Shown here one piece after another: positions 1-5,742 of a stretch of DNA of 22,796 nt. This DNA comes from a virus. Positions within the stretch are counted from its first letter, which is position 1, and every line of letters begins with the position of its first letter. The notes beneath the pieces were generated by a model. That model had not been told where the DNA came from. It saw only the letters and a program-made list of their open reading frames with translations, and did no database searches. The position numbers and the translations under genes were made by a program. The stretch lies in IMG/VR virus record IMGVR_UViG_3300042303_000319, positions 1 to 22,796 of that record. One strand, given 5' to 3'.

Positions 1-105
1 TATTCCGCCGATTTGATATCTCCGCGCCTGCGCCCACAGGCTCACTTGCATAAGCGCGACAGCCAGTTCCTCCTCCAGTGCCTCAATGCGTTCATCATCA
101 CTCAC
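1..105 (-). CDS. small hypothetical protein, 5' part only
   Basis: The reading frame opens with a GTG and runs off the left edge of the window (35 residues visible, beginning MSDDERIEALEEEL). The GTG overlaps the TGA stop of the upstream cistron in a GTGA, and that gene's last codons supply an AAGGAGG SD sequence 8 bases before it. The first residues MSDD and the segment IEALEEE resemble the starts of other small proteins in this array (MSDDIFDR, RRIKALEAG), so it probably belongs to the same duplicated family. The length is too small for the usual ORF cut-offs and no function can be assigned. Confidence 0.6.
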   Translation of the reverse strand, partial: MSDDERIEALEEELAVALMQVSLWAQARRYQIGGI

Positions 106-131
106 TGGTCAGCCTCCTTGAGCAGAGCGCG
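102..131 (-). repeat. gene-junction module, copy 1
   Basis: Read on the minus strand this segment encodes the C-terminus RALLKEADQ of one cistron, carries AAGGAGG as the SD of the next, and ends in the GTGA stop-start overlap. The core (plus strand TCACTGGTCAGCCTCCTT) recurs exactly at 460, 663, 1097 and 1312. Confidence 0.9.
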
Positions 132-296
132 CAGCGCGAGAAGCAGTTGGTCTAGGTCAACGGCGTTGGGCCTTTGAAACTCGACGTATGCGATGGCGTC
201 GCTTACCCCGGCCTCCAGCGCCTTGATCCTGCGGCGTTGCTCTTTAATAAGAGCATTCCGTCGATCCAGCGCCCGGTCAAAAATATCATCACTCAT
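102..296 (-). CDS. small hypothetical protein with coiled-coil-like core, array cistron
   Basis: A 64-residue protein, MSDDIFDRALD...LLKEADQ, rich in R, K, E and L and probably largely helical. The motif EQRRRIKALEAG matches EQDRRIKALEGL of the protein encoded at 1097-1315, and the similarity is also visible in the DNA (212-243 versus 1234-1264), so the two are paralogues. It starts with ATG, unlike most cistrons of the array, overlapping the TGA of an upstream mini-frame. Its upstream junction is degenerate and lacks a clean AAGGAGG, having only TTTGGAG. It ends in the shared KEADQ tail that doubles as the next gene's SD. Function unknown. Confidence 0.65.
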   Translation of the reverse strand: MSDDIFDRALDRRNALIKEQRRRIKALEAGVSDAIAYVEFQRPNAVDLDQLLLALRALLKEADQ

Positions 297-312
297 TGGT
301 TAGGCTCCAAAG
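293..312 (-). repeat. gene-junction module, degenerate copy
   Basis: The minus strand reads TTTGGAGCCTAACCAATGAG, a decayed version of the AAGGAGGCTGACCAGTGAG junction. It keeps the CCA-(A/G)TGAG end and a GGAG. The next cistron uses ATG here instead of GTG. Confidence 0.6.
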
Positions 313-343
313 CGTTGAAGGGTGAAGGACAGGGCAGCCTCAC
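293..343 (-). CDS. possible 16-residue mini-cistron (or remnant)
   Basis: A GTG-initiated frame encoding 16 residues (MRLPCPSPFNALEPNQ) fills the space between the small membrane protein and the 64-residue protein. Its end (EPNQ, then TGA overlapping ATG) parallels the KEADQ-TGA junctions. Its GTG lies in CTGACCAGTGAGG, which repeats the 3' half of the junction module but lacks the AAGGAGG half. It may be the scar of a deleted cassette or a translational-coupling leader rather than a functional protein. Confidence 0.25.
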   Translation of the reverse strand: MRLPCPSPFNALEPNQ

Positions 344-346
344 TGG

Positions 347-463
347 TCAGTCACCGGTCATGTATCCGATCCACCGACCTATCATCCACACCATGAAAAC
401 AAAGACCATGACGACGATGGCGTAGAGGGCAAAGATTTCGTAACTATTCAGGTGTTCACTCAC
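347..463 (-). CDS. 38-residue single-span membrane protein
   Basis: A short GTG-initiated frame (MSEHLNSYEIFALYAIVVMV...) encodes 38 residues. Residues 10 to 28 (IFALYAIVVMVFVFMVWMI) are an uninterrupted hydrophobic stretch long enough to cross a membrane, followed by GRW and a polar tail. The GTG overlaps the TGA of the upstream cistron in a GTGA and is preceded by AAGGAGG at normal spacing, so translation is well supported despite the length. Small one-span proteins are common in phage early operons, but the sequence gives no specific function. It is the only array member with an obvious membrane segment. Confidence 0.65.
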   Translation of the reverse strand: MSEHLNSYEIFALYAIVVMVFVFMVWMIGRWIGYMTGD

Positions 464-480
464 TGGTCAGCCTCCTTGAG
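460..480 (-). repeat. gene-junction module, copy 2
   Basis: Exact copy of the 18-base core TCACTGGTCAGCCTCCTT plus GAG. On the minus strand it encodes LKEADQ-stop and carries the AAGGAGG and GTGAGTGA start of the 38-residue membrane protein. Confidence 0.9.
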
Positions 481-666
481 CCGGTCATACTCGGCCAGTT
501 CTTCGGCCAACTCGTCACGCACACTGACCATGCCGGCATACACGACACTATGCCCAAGCTCGCTAACCCCCGGTGGGACCTTCGCTAGATCAAATCTGGC
601 GAGTGCGGATTCAAACTCCGCCAGCCTCTGACGTGTGACTTCGTATTGCCTGCGCGACTTAATCAC
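460..666 (-). CDS. small helical protein resembling the N-terminal segment of some XRE-type regulators
   Basis: A 68-residue protein, MIKSRRQYEVTRQRLAEFESAL...DELAEELAEYDRLKEADQ, with a GTG start overlapping the previous TGA and AAGGAGG just upstream. The pattern RQYEVTRQRLAEFESAL followed by a second helix ELAEELAEYDRL resembles the coiled-coil segment that precedes the helix-turn-helix domain in some phage and antitoxin-type XRE regulators (ERQYRITKAQ... LAEYE.L). No DNA-binding domain is present here, so it would be the segment alone. The resemblance is recalled rather than searched; the function (possibly a dimerisation or modulator peptide) is inference. Confidence 0.6.
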   Translation of the reverse strand: MIKSRRQYEVTRQRLAEFESALARFDLAKVPPGVSELGHSVVYAGMVSVRDELAEELAEYDRLKEADQ

Positions 667-690
667 TGGTCAGCCTCCTTAAGCAGGGCC
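663..690 (-). repeat. gene-junction module, copy 3
   Basis: Carries the same core, TCACTGGTCAGCCTCCTT, with TAA in place of TGA after it; the minus strand still encodes LLKEADQ. It provides AAGGAGG and the GTG (664-666) for the 68-residue cistron. Confidence 0.9.
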
Positions 691-1100
691 TCGGCTTCGG
701 CGTATGTGGCGCACAGCGTGACGATGTATTCCTCGTCATCGTCTCGGGCCTCGCGCTCTTCGTCAGTGAAGACTTTGACCACTGCCCAAACAGACGGGCA
801 GGGGCGAGAAGTGTTTATCTCAAGGATCGACGTTCCCTCGGGAGGCGGTTTAAGCGCGCTGAATACAGCGTAGTCAACAGCCTCCTCCGCTGATAGGAAG
901 GACTGCGCTTCGTCGTTGGCGCGGTCGTCGTAAAACCACTGAGGTTCGTCGGCCTTCGCCAAAGCCTCCTCCAGCGCATCATGACTGGCCAGAAGCAGGG
1001 CGAGGTCGGCGCACTTTATCAGGGAGCCGACGCTCTCCACCGCCAGACTGGCATCAAGTTGTTTCTTGAGCCGCTCTTTGGCTTCTTGAACCTCACTCAC
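663..1100 (-). CDS. hypothetical acidic protein, largest member of the small-cistron array
   Basis: A 145-residue protein with a GTG start (MSEVQEAKERLKKQL) and the common C-terminus EALLKEADQ. Residues 1 to 55 look helical (KERLKKQLDASLAVESVGSLIKCADLALLLASHDALEEALAKAD). The C-terminal half (SVWAVVKVFTDEEREARDDDEEYIVTLCATYAEAEALLKEAD) is strand-helix in character and very acidic. It could be a fusion of an array-type helical segment with an unrelated domain. No family is recognised. Translation is coupled to the upstream gene through GTGA and a junction-encoded SD. Confidence 0.6.
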   Translation of the reverse strand: MSEVQEAKERLKKQLDASLAVESVGSLIKCADLALLLASHDALEEALAKADEPQWFYDDRANDEAQSFLSAEEAVDYAVFSALKPPPEGTSILEINTSRPCPSVWAVVKVFTDEEREARDDDEEYIVTLCATYAEAEALLKEADQ

Positions 1101-1126
1101 TGGTCAGCCTCCTTGAGCAGAGCGCG
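1097..1126 (-). repeat. gene-junction module, copy 4
   Basis: Matches copy 1 over about 30 bases (core plus GAGCAGAGCGCG). It encodes ARALLKEADQ-stop and supplies the SD and GTG of the 145-residue cistron. Confidence 0.9.
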
Positions 1127-1315
1127 GGCCTTTTTGACGGGCTCCATGTCGCGTTCGATGCGGCGGGGGAGGTCATTGGCGGAGCGCGCCTGAATCTCCT
1201 CCTCCAAGTCGTCGGCGCACTCCCTCAGCAGCCCCTCCAGCGCCTTAATCCTGCGGTCTTGCTCGGCGATCCGGGCGGCGTAGTTCTCTAGCCCCTTCTG
1301 CATCCAAAAGCTCAC
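1097..1315 (-). CDS. small hypothetical protein, paralogue of the 102-296 product
   Basis: A 72-residue protein beginning MSFWMQKGLENYAARIAEQDRRIKALEGLL and ending KKARALLKEADQ. The segment AEQDRRIKALEG is shared with the protein at 102-296 at both protein and DNA level. The first 45 residues are likely a continuous amphipathic helix or coiled coil. The start is a GTG in a GTGA overlap, with AAGGAGG encoded by the end of the preceding gene. Function unknown; within the array it supports growth by cassette duplication. Confidence 0.6.
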   Translation of the reverse strand: MSFWMQKGLENYAARIAEQDRRIKALEGLLRECADDLEEEIQARSANDLPRRIERDMEPVKKARALLKEADQ

Positions 1316-1341
1316 TGGTCAGCCTCCTTAAACAGAGCGCG
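1312..1341 (-). repeat. gene-junction module, copy 5
   Basis: Core TCACTGGTCAGCCTCCTT followed by AAACAGAGCGCG. On the minus strand it encodes ALFKEADQ-stop with AAGGAGG and GTGAG. A weaker seventh junction at about 1568-1590 (CGGAGGCTGCTCGTGA) looks like an older relative. Confidence 0.9.
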
Positions 1342-1575
1342 AATGTTCGCAATGGTTTCGCACAGGCCGCATGCGCTGGGGCCATCGTCGCCCAGATGGG
1401 ACCCGTTGTGGCCGTCTTTTTCGACCTCGTAAATCAGGACGCCCAGAGACAGCCGCAGGTTCCCAATCCGTTCAGCGGATGCGGCCTGACCGGCGCGGTA
1501 GGCCGTCGCCAGTTGCACGGCGGGAATGTCGCTTTGCTCCCTCACCCATTGCAGGGCCTCGTCGAGTTCAGTCAC
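1312..1575 (-). CDS. hypothetical protein, first cistron of the junction-linked array
   Basis: An 87-residue protein, MTELDEALQWVREQSDIPAVQLATAYRAGQ..., ending NIRALFKEADQ. The start is a GTG that overlaps the end of the upstream gene by 8 bases, with GGAGG a few bases before it. The N-terminus is helical. The middle contains HNGSHLGDDGPSACGLC, with two cysteines in a CxxC arrangement (CGLC) and several histidines. This could hint at a small metal-binding knuckle, but that is weak. No family is recognised. Confidence 0.6.
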   Translation of the reverse strand: MTELDEALQWVREQSDIPAVQLATAYRAGQAASAERIGNLRLSLGVLIYEVEKDGHNGSHLGDDGPSACGLCETIANIRALFKEADQ

Positions 1576-1963
1576 GAGCAGCCTCCGATCCGTTGAGGAC
1601 GTAGTGGAGGAGGTAATCGGCCAAACCCACCACGCCGTCGTCCCAAAGCCCTTGCGGGTCCGCCGCCACCGCCAGCTTCAGGCACTCCAGACGGAGGTTG
1701 ATGAGGTCGGGTTCAGACGGCAGCGCCTCGCTCGACCTTTTCGGCCAGCTATCCCACGGCGCAAACGGCTCCTCGGGCTCCGGGGGCTTGGCGGGGGTGA
1801 TGATGCGGTAGTGGGTGATGCAGGGGTCCGACCAGCGAAAGCGGCGGGCAGGCCTTGGGGGCGACCAGTCGATTATGCTTGCGCCGTGCTTGATCCGCAC
1901 CTCCACCACCGTCTCCGGGTCTACCGGGCAGGTGTCGGTTGTGTGTTCGATCCAGTCGGTCAC
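1568..1963 (-). CDS. hypothetical protein sharing an N-terminal module with the DUF3310 protein
   Basis: A 131-residue protein. Residues 1 to 55 (MTDWIEH..P-DPETVVEVRIKHG...ITHYRII) align with the first 60 residues of the adjacent upstream gene's product (MTEWIKW..P-PGTMVEVRYRNG...IVAYRFL). A proline-rich linker (PAKPPEPEEP) follows, then a helical C-terminal region (INLRLECLKLAVAADP...ADYLLHYVLNG). The start is a GTG overlapping the previous TGA (GTGA). The shared module, two tryptophan-containing strands ending in YR, is common in small phage proteins, but I know of no established function. Confidence 0.65.
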   Translation of the reverse strand: MTDWIEHTTDTCPVDPETVVEVRIKHGASIIDWSPPRPARRFRWSDPCITHYRIITPAKPPEPEEPFAPWDSWPKRSSEALPSEPDLINLRLECLKLAVAADPQGLWDDGVVGLADYLLHYVLNGSEAARD

Positions 1964-2361
1964 CGCTTTCCCTCCGCTTTCCCCGCCATCGCCCAGCGCA
2001 GGTAGTCCTCAGCCTTGATGAGGGACAGGTCACCGCCCTTGTGCTTCTCGCGCCAGACGTACTTCAGCACGTTGCCCTTGCAGTAGCCGCGCCACTCCTC
2101 GTCGGTCAGCGCAGCGCGGATCGCGTCGATGCACTCGATGTCGCCCTGACGGTAGTGTTCGTTGGTGGATGGGCCCCGCCCGAGGAAGCGGTAGGCGACG
2201 ATGTCAGCTGCGGAGTTTGCCCGCCCCGGAGAGGGGACATGCCCCCAATGCAGGCGAGCCGCATCAGTACCCTCCACATCTCCGTTGCGGTACCTCACCT
2301 CGACCATCGTGCCGGGAGGCACGGGGCGTTCGCCCCCATCCCACTTGATCCACTCGGTCAT
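1960..2361 (-). CDS. DUF3310 protein (T7 gp1.7-related) with extra N-terminal module
   Basis: A 133-residue protein. Residues about 75 to 130 (NEHYRQGDIECIDAIRAALTDEEWRGYCKGNVLKYVWREKHKGG...AEDYLRW) match the DUF3310 pattern: HY..G.iE.id.i, an F/Y-C-.GN..KY..R..KK.G segment, then D..KA..YL. The same family includes T7 gp1.7, a nucleotide kinase, so a role in nucleotide metabolism is possible; the conserved residues alone do not prove kinase activity. Residues 1 to 60 are the WI...VEVRY...YR module shared with the next gene downstream. The ATG overlaps the upstream TGA by one base (TGATG). Its neighbour is MazG-like, which fits a nucleotide-pool cluster. Confidence 0.75.
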   Translation of the reverse strand: MTEWIKWDGGERPVPPGTMVEVRYRNGDVEGTDAARLHWGHVPSPGRANSAADIVAYRFLGRGPSTNEHYRQGDIECIDAIRAALTDEEWRGYCKGNVLKYVWREKHKGGDLSLIKAEDYLRWAMAGKAEGKR

Positions 2362-2762
2362 CAGTACGACTTGCCTCCATCCTTCACGCGGTTCTCCAGC
2401 TTGTGGTCCGCACGGGTTGCGTTGTAGGCCAGCTTGTCAGCGACGGCCTGTCCCAGCGGCAGGCCCAGCCCGCCAGCCAGATCGAAGATGCGGATGATCG
2501 CGTCACCAAGCTCCACCGTCAGCGACGTGTACTGCGGCAGGTGATCGTCCATCCGGTTCTTGCGGTGACCCTCCATCGCCTCGGCCACCTCGGACACGAT
2601 GAGCATGAGGGCCTCGCCCACGTTGCGCTCCTTGCGCCCGCCAGTCGCGGGGTCGGTCCACCACCCAGACTTCATGGCCCTTTCGTGGCACAGCGCCACG
2701 CCGTATTCGATGAAGGAGGACAGCACCTGCTGCTCCATATCCATGTCTTCACTGTGGGTCAT
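2361..2762 (-). CDS. MazG-like nucleotide pyrophosphohydrolase
   Basis: A 133-residue protein from the start MTHSEDMD at 2762, chosen because its ATG overlaps the upstream stop as ATGA and has GAGGAAGG before it. A longer frame begins 17 codons earlier, inside the upstream gene. The MazG-type all-alpha NTP-PPase signature is visible: NVGEALMLIVSEVAEAMEG (ExxE helix), HRKNRMDDH, then TVELGDAIIRIFDLAG (ExxD helix), which bind Mg2+ and the nucleotide triphosphate. The tail AVADKLAYNATRADHK is also typical. The family hydrolyses (d)NTPs to monophosphate and pyrophosphate. Phage copies are thought to tune nucleotide pools or dampen alarmone signalling; which applies here is not visible. Confidence 0.85.
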   Translation of the reverse strand: MTHSEDMDMEQQVLSSFIEYGVALCHERAMKSGWWTDPATGGRKERNVGEALMLIVSEVAEAMEGHRKNRMDDHLPQYTSLTVELGDAIIRIFDLAGGLGLPLGQAVADKLAYNATRADHKLENRVKDGGKSY

Positions 2763-3091
2763 GCCGAGTACACCTTCCTCTCGATGCGGAGGCTTGCCAT
2801 CTTGCTCCTCCATGTTTCGAACGCGACCTCAAGGGCCTTCATCTCCACTCGCGCCGCAGCAAGCTGGCCCTTCGCGGTGCCGTGCTTGATGCGAGCCTCG
2901 TAGACCTTGTCGCTGAGATCAGCAGACCTCTGCTGCGCCACCGCCGACTTCTGACCAGCGGCCTCGGCCACGACCATCTCCCGCGCAACGATGCGCTTGA
3001 TGTCAGCCTCGGTAGCAATCACCTGCCGCTCGAGACCCCCGATCACCGAGGCCATGTCTCGAATGTCCTGCGCGAACCGTTCTTCGTCCAT
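2759..3091 (-). CDS. coiled-coil hypothetical protein
   Basis: About 110 residues, predominantly helical: MDEERFAQDIRDMASVIGGL...AGQLAAARVEMKALEVAFETWRSKMASL, with long runs of A, E, K, R and L in heptad-like spacing. Two ATGs six bases apart are possible. I prefer the second (3091), because AGAGGA sits 6 bases before it but only 1 base before the first (3097). It lies just after the primase-helicase and overlaps the MazG start by ATGA. Similar short coiled-coil proteins with a conserved W/ARSxM end occur next to phage replication genes, but I cannot name a function. Confidence 0.6.
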   Translation of the reverse strand: MDEERFAQDIRDMASVIGGLERQVIATEADIKRIVAREMVVAEAAGQKSAVAQQRSADLSDKVYEARIKHGTAKGQLAAARVEMKALEVAFETWRSKMASLRIERKVYSA

Positions 3092-3101
3092 GCCCATTCC
3101 T

Positions 3102-4922
3102 CTATCCAGTCACCGATACATAGTCACTGTTCGCCACCGGCGCAAGGTAGCTGACATAGCGATGCGTCTTTGAATATGCGTCGTCCACAAATTGCATGGA
3201 CGGCCCGTTCCAGTGCAGGCCAACGCGCCCTTCCCACTCGCCGTTCCGCTGCTTCGAGCAGGTGAGGTACGAGTCGGGCTCCGTCTTCAGGGAGTCGGGC
3301 GGCTCACCCTCGAAGCGAGCCTCGGTCATCCGCTGCTCCTTGCTCTTGTTCCGCCAGATCGTGAGGACGGTGTCGGCGAGGTCGGTGATCGAGCCACTGC
3401 CCTTCACGTCCATCTTGCCGGTCGGCGTGTCTTCGCTCTCGCCCTTCCGGCTGTGCGTGACGAGGAAGACGATGGCACCGCTGACGTTCTTGAAGTCGCA
3501 CAGCGCCTCCATGAAAGCCTTCTGCCCGTTGTAGTCGTCGTCCCCGATCCCGCACTTGCTCATGTTGTCGATCACGAACACGTCGATGCCGTACCTGCGG
3601 CGGGCGTAGTCGAAGACCTCGAGCATGCGCGTGGTCTTGGCCGTGCCCACGAGGTCAAAGAGCCAGAGCTTCCCGGCGTACCAGTCGATGACGGCGTTGG
3701 CGTACGGCTCGGTCATGTCGCCCACGCCACCGGCCTGCCTCGTCAGGCGCGAGAGCAGTCGACGTGCTGGCATCTCCATCGAGGCGATGCACACACGCAG
3801 GTCAGAGGCCATCGCGTCGAGGGAAAGCTGGCCCGCAAGCTGCGACTTCCCGTGACCGTTGATGCCGTTGAGGATGATCAGTTCCGCATCGCGGAAGCGG
3901 AGCCTGCGCTCGAGTGCGCGGAAGCGGGACGCGAAGCCAGCCGTCTCCGCATCGTCGGAGAACATCTCCTTGATGATCGCCTCGCGGTACTCCACCGCAG
4001 ATCGCAGTTCGTCAGGGTCCTGCGCCTTGGCCGTGGCGCGGATGTCGTCAATCGAGACGCCAGCCAGCAGACACTCGTTCATGTCCTTCTTCGGCATCGT
4101 GACGAACAGACAGCGATGCGTGCCCAGACGGTCGGCGATCTCCTTGGCTGCAGCCTGACCCTCGTCGTCCATGTCGAGCGCGAGGTAGATGGTCTGGAAG
4201 CGGTCGAGGTTGTCGTACTCGTTCTCGATCCACTGCTGCTTCGCACCACCGCCACCGCCGAAGGGAACGCTGAGTGCGGACACGCCCATCTCGTACGCCG
4301 ACATTGCGTCGATCTCGCCCTCGGTGATCCACACCTCTCGGGCCGATGGGCTCACCGCCTGCCACCCGAACAGCGACGGCATCTGGTTGGCGCTCGTCGG
4401 GCGCTGGTCCTTCTTGTCGCTGATCGACCGGTACTTGATCATCTTCGGCTCGCCAGTGGGCGAGATGAAGGGGAACACCACACGGTCAGCATCGGCACCA
4501 ACGCGGAACGCATTGACCGTCACATCCGACAGTCCTCGAGCGGACAGCCACTCCATCACCGGGCCCTGCGCCTTGGTCAGGGACTTCGGTCGTGCGGGCG
4601 GCTCGTAGGTTTTCTTCGGGGCCACGAACGTCGGGCGCTCGACACCGAGCCACGACCTCGCCTCATCCAGCGCAGTCGAGAGGGGGACGCCGCGCACCGC
4701 AGCCCAGAGGTCGATCAGGTCACCGCCCACCTCGCCGCTGGCGAAGTCTCCCCACACGCCGATCTTCGCGCCGCTCATGTGAACGCGCAGCGACTGGCCC
4801 TTGCTGCCATCCGTTCCGCCGACACAGTACTCAGACCCGGCGACCACACCGGCTGGCAGCAGGTGCCGCAGCGTGGCGAGGATCGATCCGTTCAGCCTCG
4901 CACTCACCTCATGGATTTGCAT
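3102..4922 (-). CDS. bifunctional DNA primase-helicase (T7 gp4/Twinkle-like)
   Basis: A 606-residue protein. An N-terminal segment (residues 1 to 90) resembles a primase zinc-binding domain (SLRVHMSGAKIGVWGDFASGEVGGDLIDLW) but lacks the paired cysteines that normally hold zinc. A Toprim domain follows: ITEGEIDAM with Glu201, then ALDMDDEGQ with Asp250 and Asp252 as the metal-binding DxD. The DnaB/RecA-type helicase domain has the Walker A NGINGHGKSQL with Lys359, IASMEMP (motif 1a-like), VFVIDNMSKC (Walker B-like), and FLVTHSRKG followed by GSGSITDLADTVLTIWRNK. It would unwind the fork and probably prime lagging-strand synthesis. It overlaps the upstream initiator gene by 14 bases. No phage DNA polymerase is visible in the window. 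Confidence 0.9.
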   Translation of the reverse strand: MQIHEVSARLNGSILATLRHLLPAGVVAGSEYCVGGTDGSKGQSLRVHMSGAKIGVWGDFASGEVGGDLIDLWAAVRGVPLSTALDEARSWLGVERPTFVAPKKTYEPPARPKSLTKAQGPVMEWLSARGLSDVTVNAFRVGADADRVVFPFISPTGEPKMIKYRSISDKKDQRPTSANQMPSLFGWQAVSPSAREVWITEGEIDAMSAYEMGVSALSVPFGGGGGAKQQWIENEYDNLDRFQTIYLALDMDDEGQAAAKEIADRLGTHRCLFVTMPKKDMNECLLAGVSIDDIRATAKAQDPDELRSAVEYREAIIKEMFSDDAETAGFASRFRALERRLRFRDAELIILNGINGHGKSQLAGQLSLDAMASDLRVCIASMEMPARRLLSRLTRQAGGVGDMTEPYANAVIDWYAGKLWLFDLVGTAKTTRMLEVFDYARRRYGIDVFVIDNMSKCGIGDDDYNGQKAFMEALCDFKNVSGAIVFLVTHSRKGESEDTPTGKMDVKGSGSITDLADTVLTIWRNKSKEQRMTEARFEGEPPDSLKTEPDSYLTCSKQRNGEWEGRVGLHWNGPSMQFVDDAYSKTHRYVSYLAPVANSDYVSVTG

Positions 4923-5742
4923 TTTCGAGTTCCTTCTTCACCGCCCAGTACTGCGGCATGAGTTCGTCACGCATGTGCGGGGCGCTCTCGATGGTTCCAC
5001 GGAGGCGGAACAGTTCGGCCTCCAGTTCCTTCCTGCGTTCATGCCCGATCACGGGCTTGCGCTTCGGGTCACCCTGCGGGGTGAAGATGCCCCGCCACCC
5101 ACGCTCGATGCAGTGAGAGATCACAGCGCCTGCATCCCATCCAGCTTCGACAGCGAGGGTGATGCGACGGATGCTCTCGCGCTGGGTAGAGACCGCCATC
5201 GGTTTGCGGTCCCGCTCCTTGCGGTACTCGACCCACCGAAGCCAGTCAGCCTCGGCCAGAAAATCCGGAAGCACTATCTCTTCCTTCTTTTCTTTTTCCT
5301 TCTTTCCTTCTTTCTTTCTTTCTTGTGTGTCCCGACTGCTTCCCTGTTCCTGTCCCGTCTGCTTCTCGTCAGCCTTCTCGTCTGCTTCGCGATCAAGCTG
5401 ATATTTGTCGTAATTACAGATGGTTAGGGTTCGTCCGCCGTTATCGGATGCTTCCTCAATCATGTCCCACTCGCATAGGCGCTTGAGGTACCGCTCAACG
5501 CGGCCCTTCTCCCACCTCCAAGCGGACTGCAGGGCCCGCAGCGAGGTGTGAAGCTGACCCCTGCGAACTGTGACGGCACGACCATTCGCGTCACTGCGAA
5601 GGGTGTCCCTCCACGCAGCATGCTCGATCAGCCAGAGCCATGCTCCGTACTCATCAAGCTCGCGCTTCGGGTATGAGGAAAAGAACTCGCACTCGCGAGC
5701 CTTGCGATGGACGACAAACCAGCCGCCGTGATCGGTGTTCAT
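4909..5742 (-). CDS. replication initiator-like protein (lambda O type) carrying a candidate origin
   Basis: A 277-residue protein. Residues 1 to 115 look like a winged-helix replication-protein domain (GWFVVHRKAREC..., GAWLWLIEHAAWRDT, RGQLHTSLRALQSAWRW, GRVERYLKRLCEWDMIE, RTLTICNYDKYQ). A charged linker (about 116 to 156) follows. The C-terminal domain (DWLRWVEYRKERDRKPMAVSTQRESIRRI...AISHCIERGWRGIFTPQ) is typical of phage O/DnaD-like proteins. The start ATG at 5742 has GAGGT at good spacing. It is the first gene of the leftward operon, directly upstream of the helicase it is expected to load or cooperate with. The linker DNA carries out-of-frame iterons and a purine tract, the layout of lambda ori inside O. 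Confidence 0.75.
   Translation of the reverse strand: MNTDHGGWFVVHRKARECEFFSSYPKRELDEYGAWLWLIEHAAWRDTLRSDANGRAVTVRRGQLHTSLRALQSAWRWEKGRVERYLKRLCEWDMIEEASDNGGRTLTICNYDKYQLDREADEKADEKQTGQEQGSSRDTQERKKEGKKEKEKKEEIVLPDFLAEADWLRWVEYRKERDRKPMAVSTQRESIRRITLAVEAGWDAGAVISHCIERGWRGIFTPQGDPKRKPVIGHERRKELEAELFRLRGTIESAPHMRDELMPQYWAVKKELENANP
5274..5326. other. polypurine/polypyrimidine tract, candidate origin-melting element
   Basis: About 50 bases that are almost pure pyrimidine on the plus strand (runs of TTCTTTCC) and much richer in A:T than the surroundings. The minus strand encodes the lysine/glutamate linker KKEGKKEKEKKEE of the initiator gene. Such a tract could melt easily or form triplex DNA. 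It directly abuts the iteron-like repeats. Confidence 0.5.
5328..5388. repeat. iteron-like direct repeats, candidate replication origin
   Basis: Three copies of CGWCTGCTTC (plus strand) start at 5333, 5356 and 5379, exactly 23 bases apart. The first two extend to 15 bases, TGTCCCGWCTGCTTC (5328-5342, 5351-5365). A weaker copy, CGTCAGCCTTC, starts at 5367. Because 23 is not a multiple of 3, the copies lie in different reading frames of the initiator gene, so the repeat is conserved as DNA rather than as peptide. Spacing near two helical turns is usual for initiator iterons. Confidence 0.6.

Noticed and set aside
102-1341. CRISPR-like array of regularly spaced repeats
   Set aside because: The intervals between repeats are 200 to 430 bases and are themselves coding. 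The repeats are the coding junctions of small genes; no cas genes are present.
3192-4961. 589-residue open frame on the plus strand
   Set aside because: Antisense shadow of the primase-helicase, whose Toprim and Walker motifs fix the real strand.
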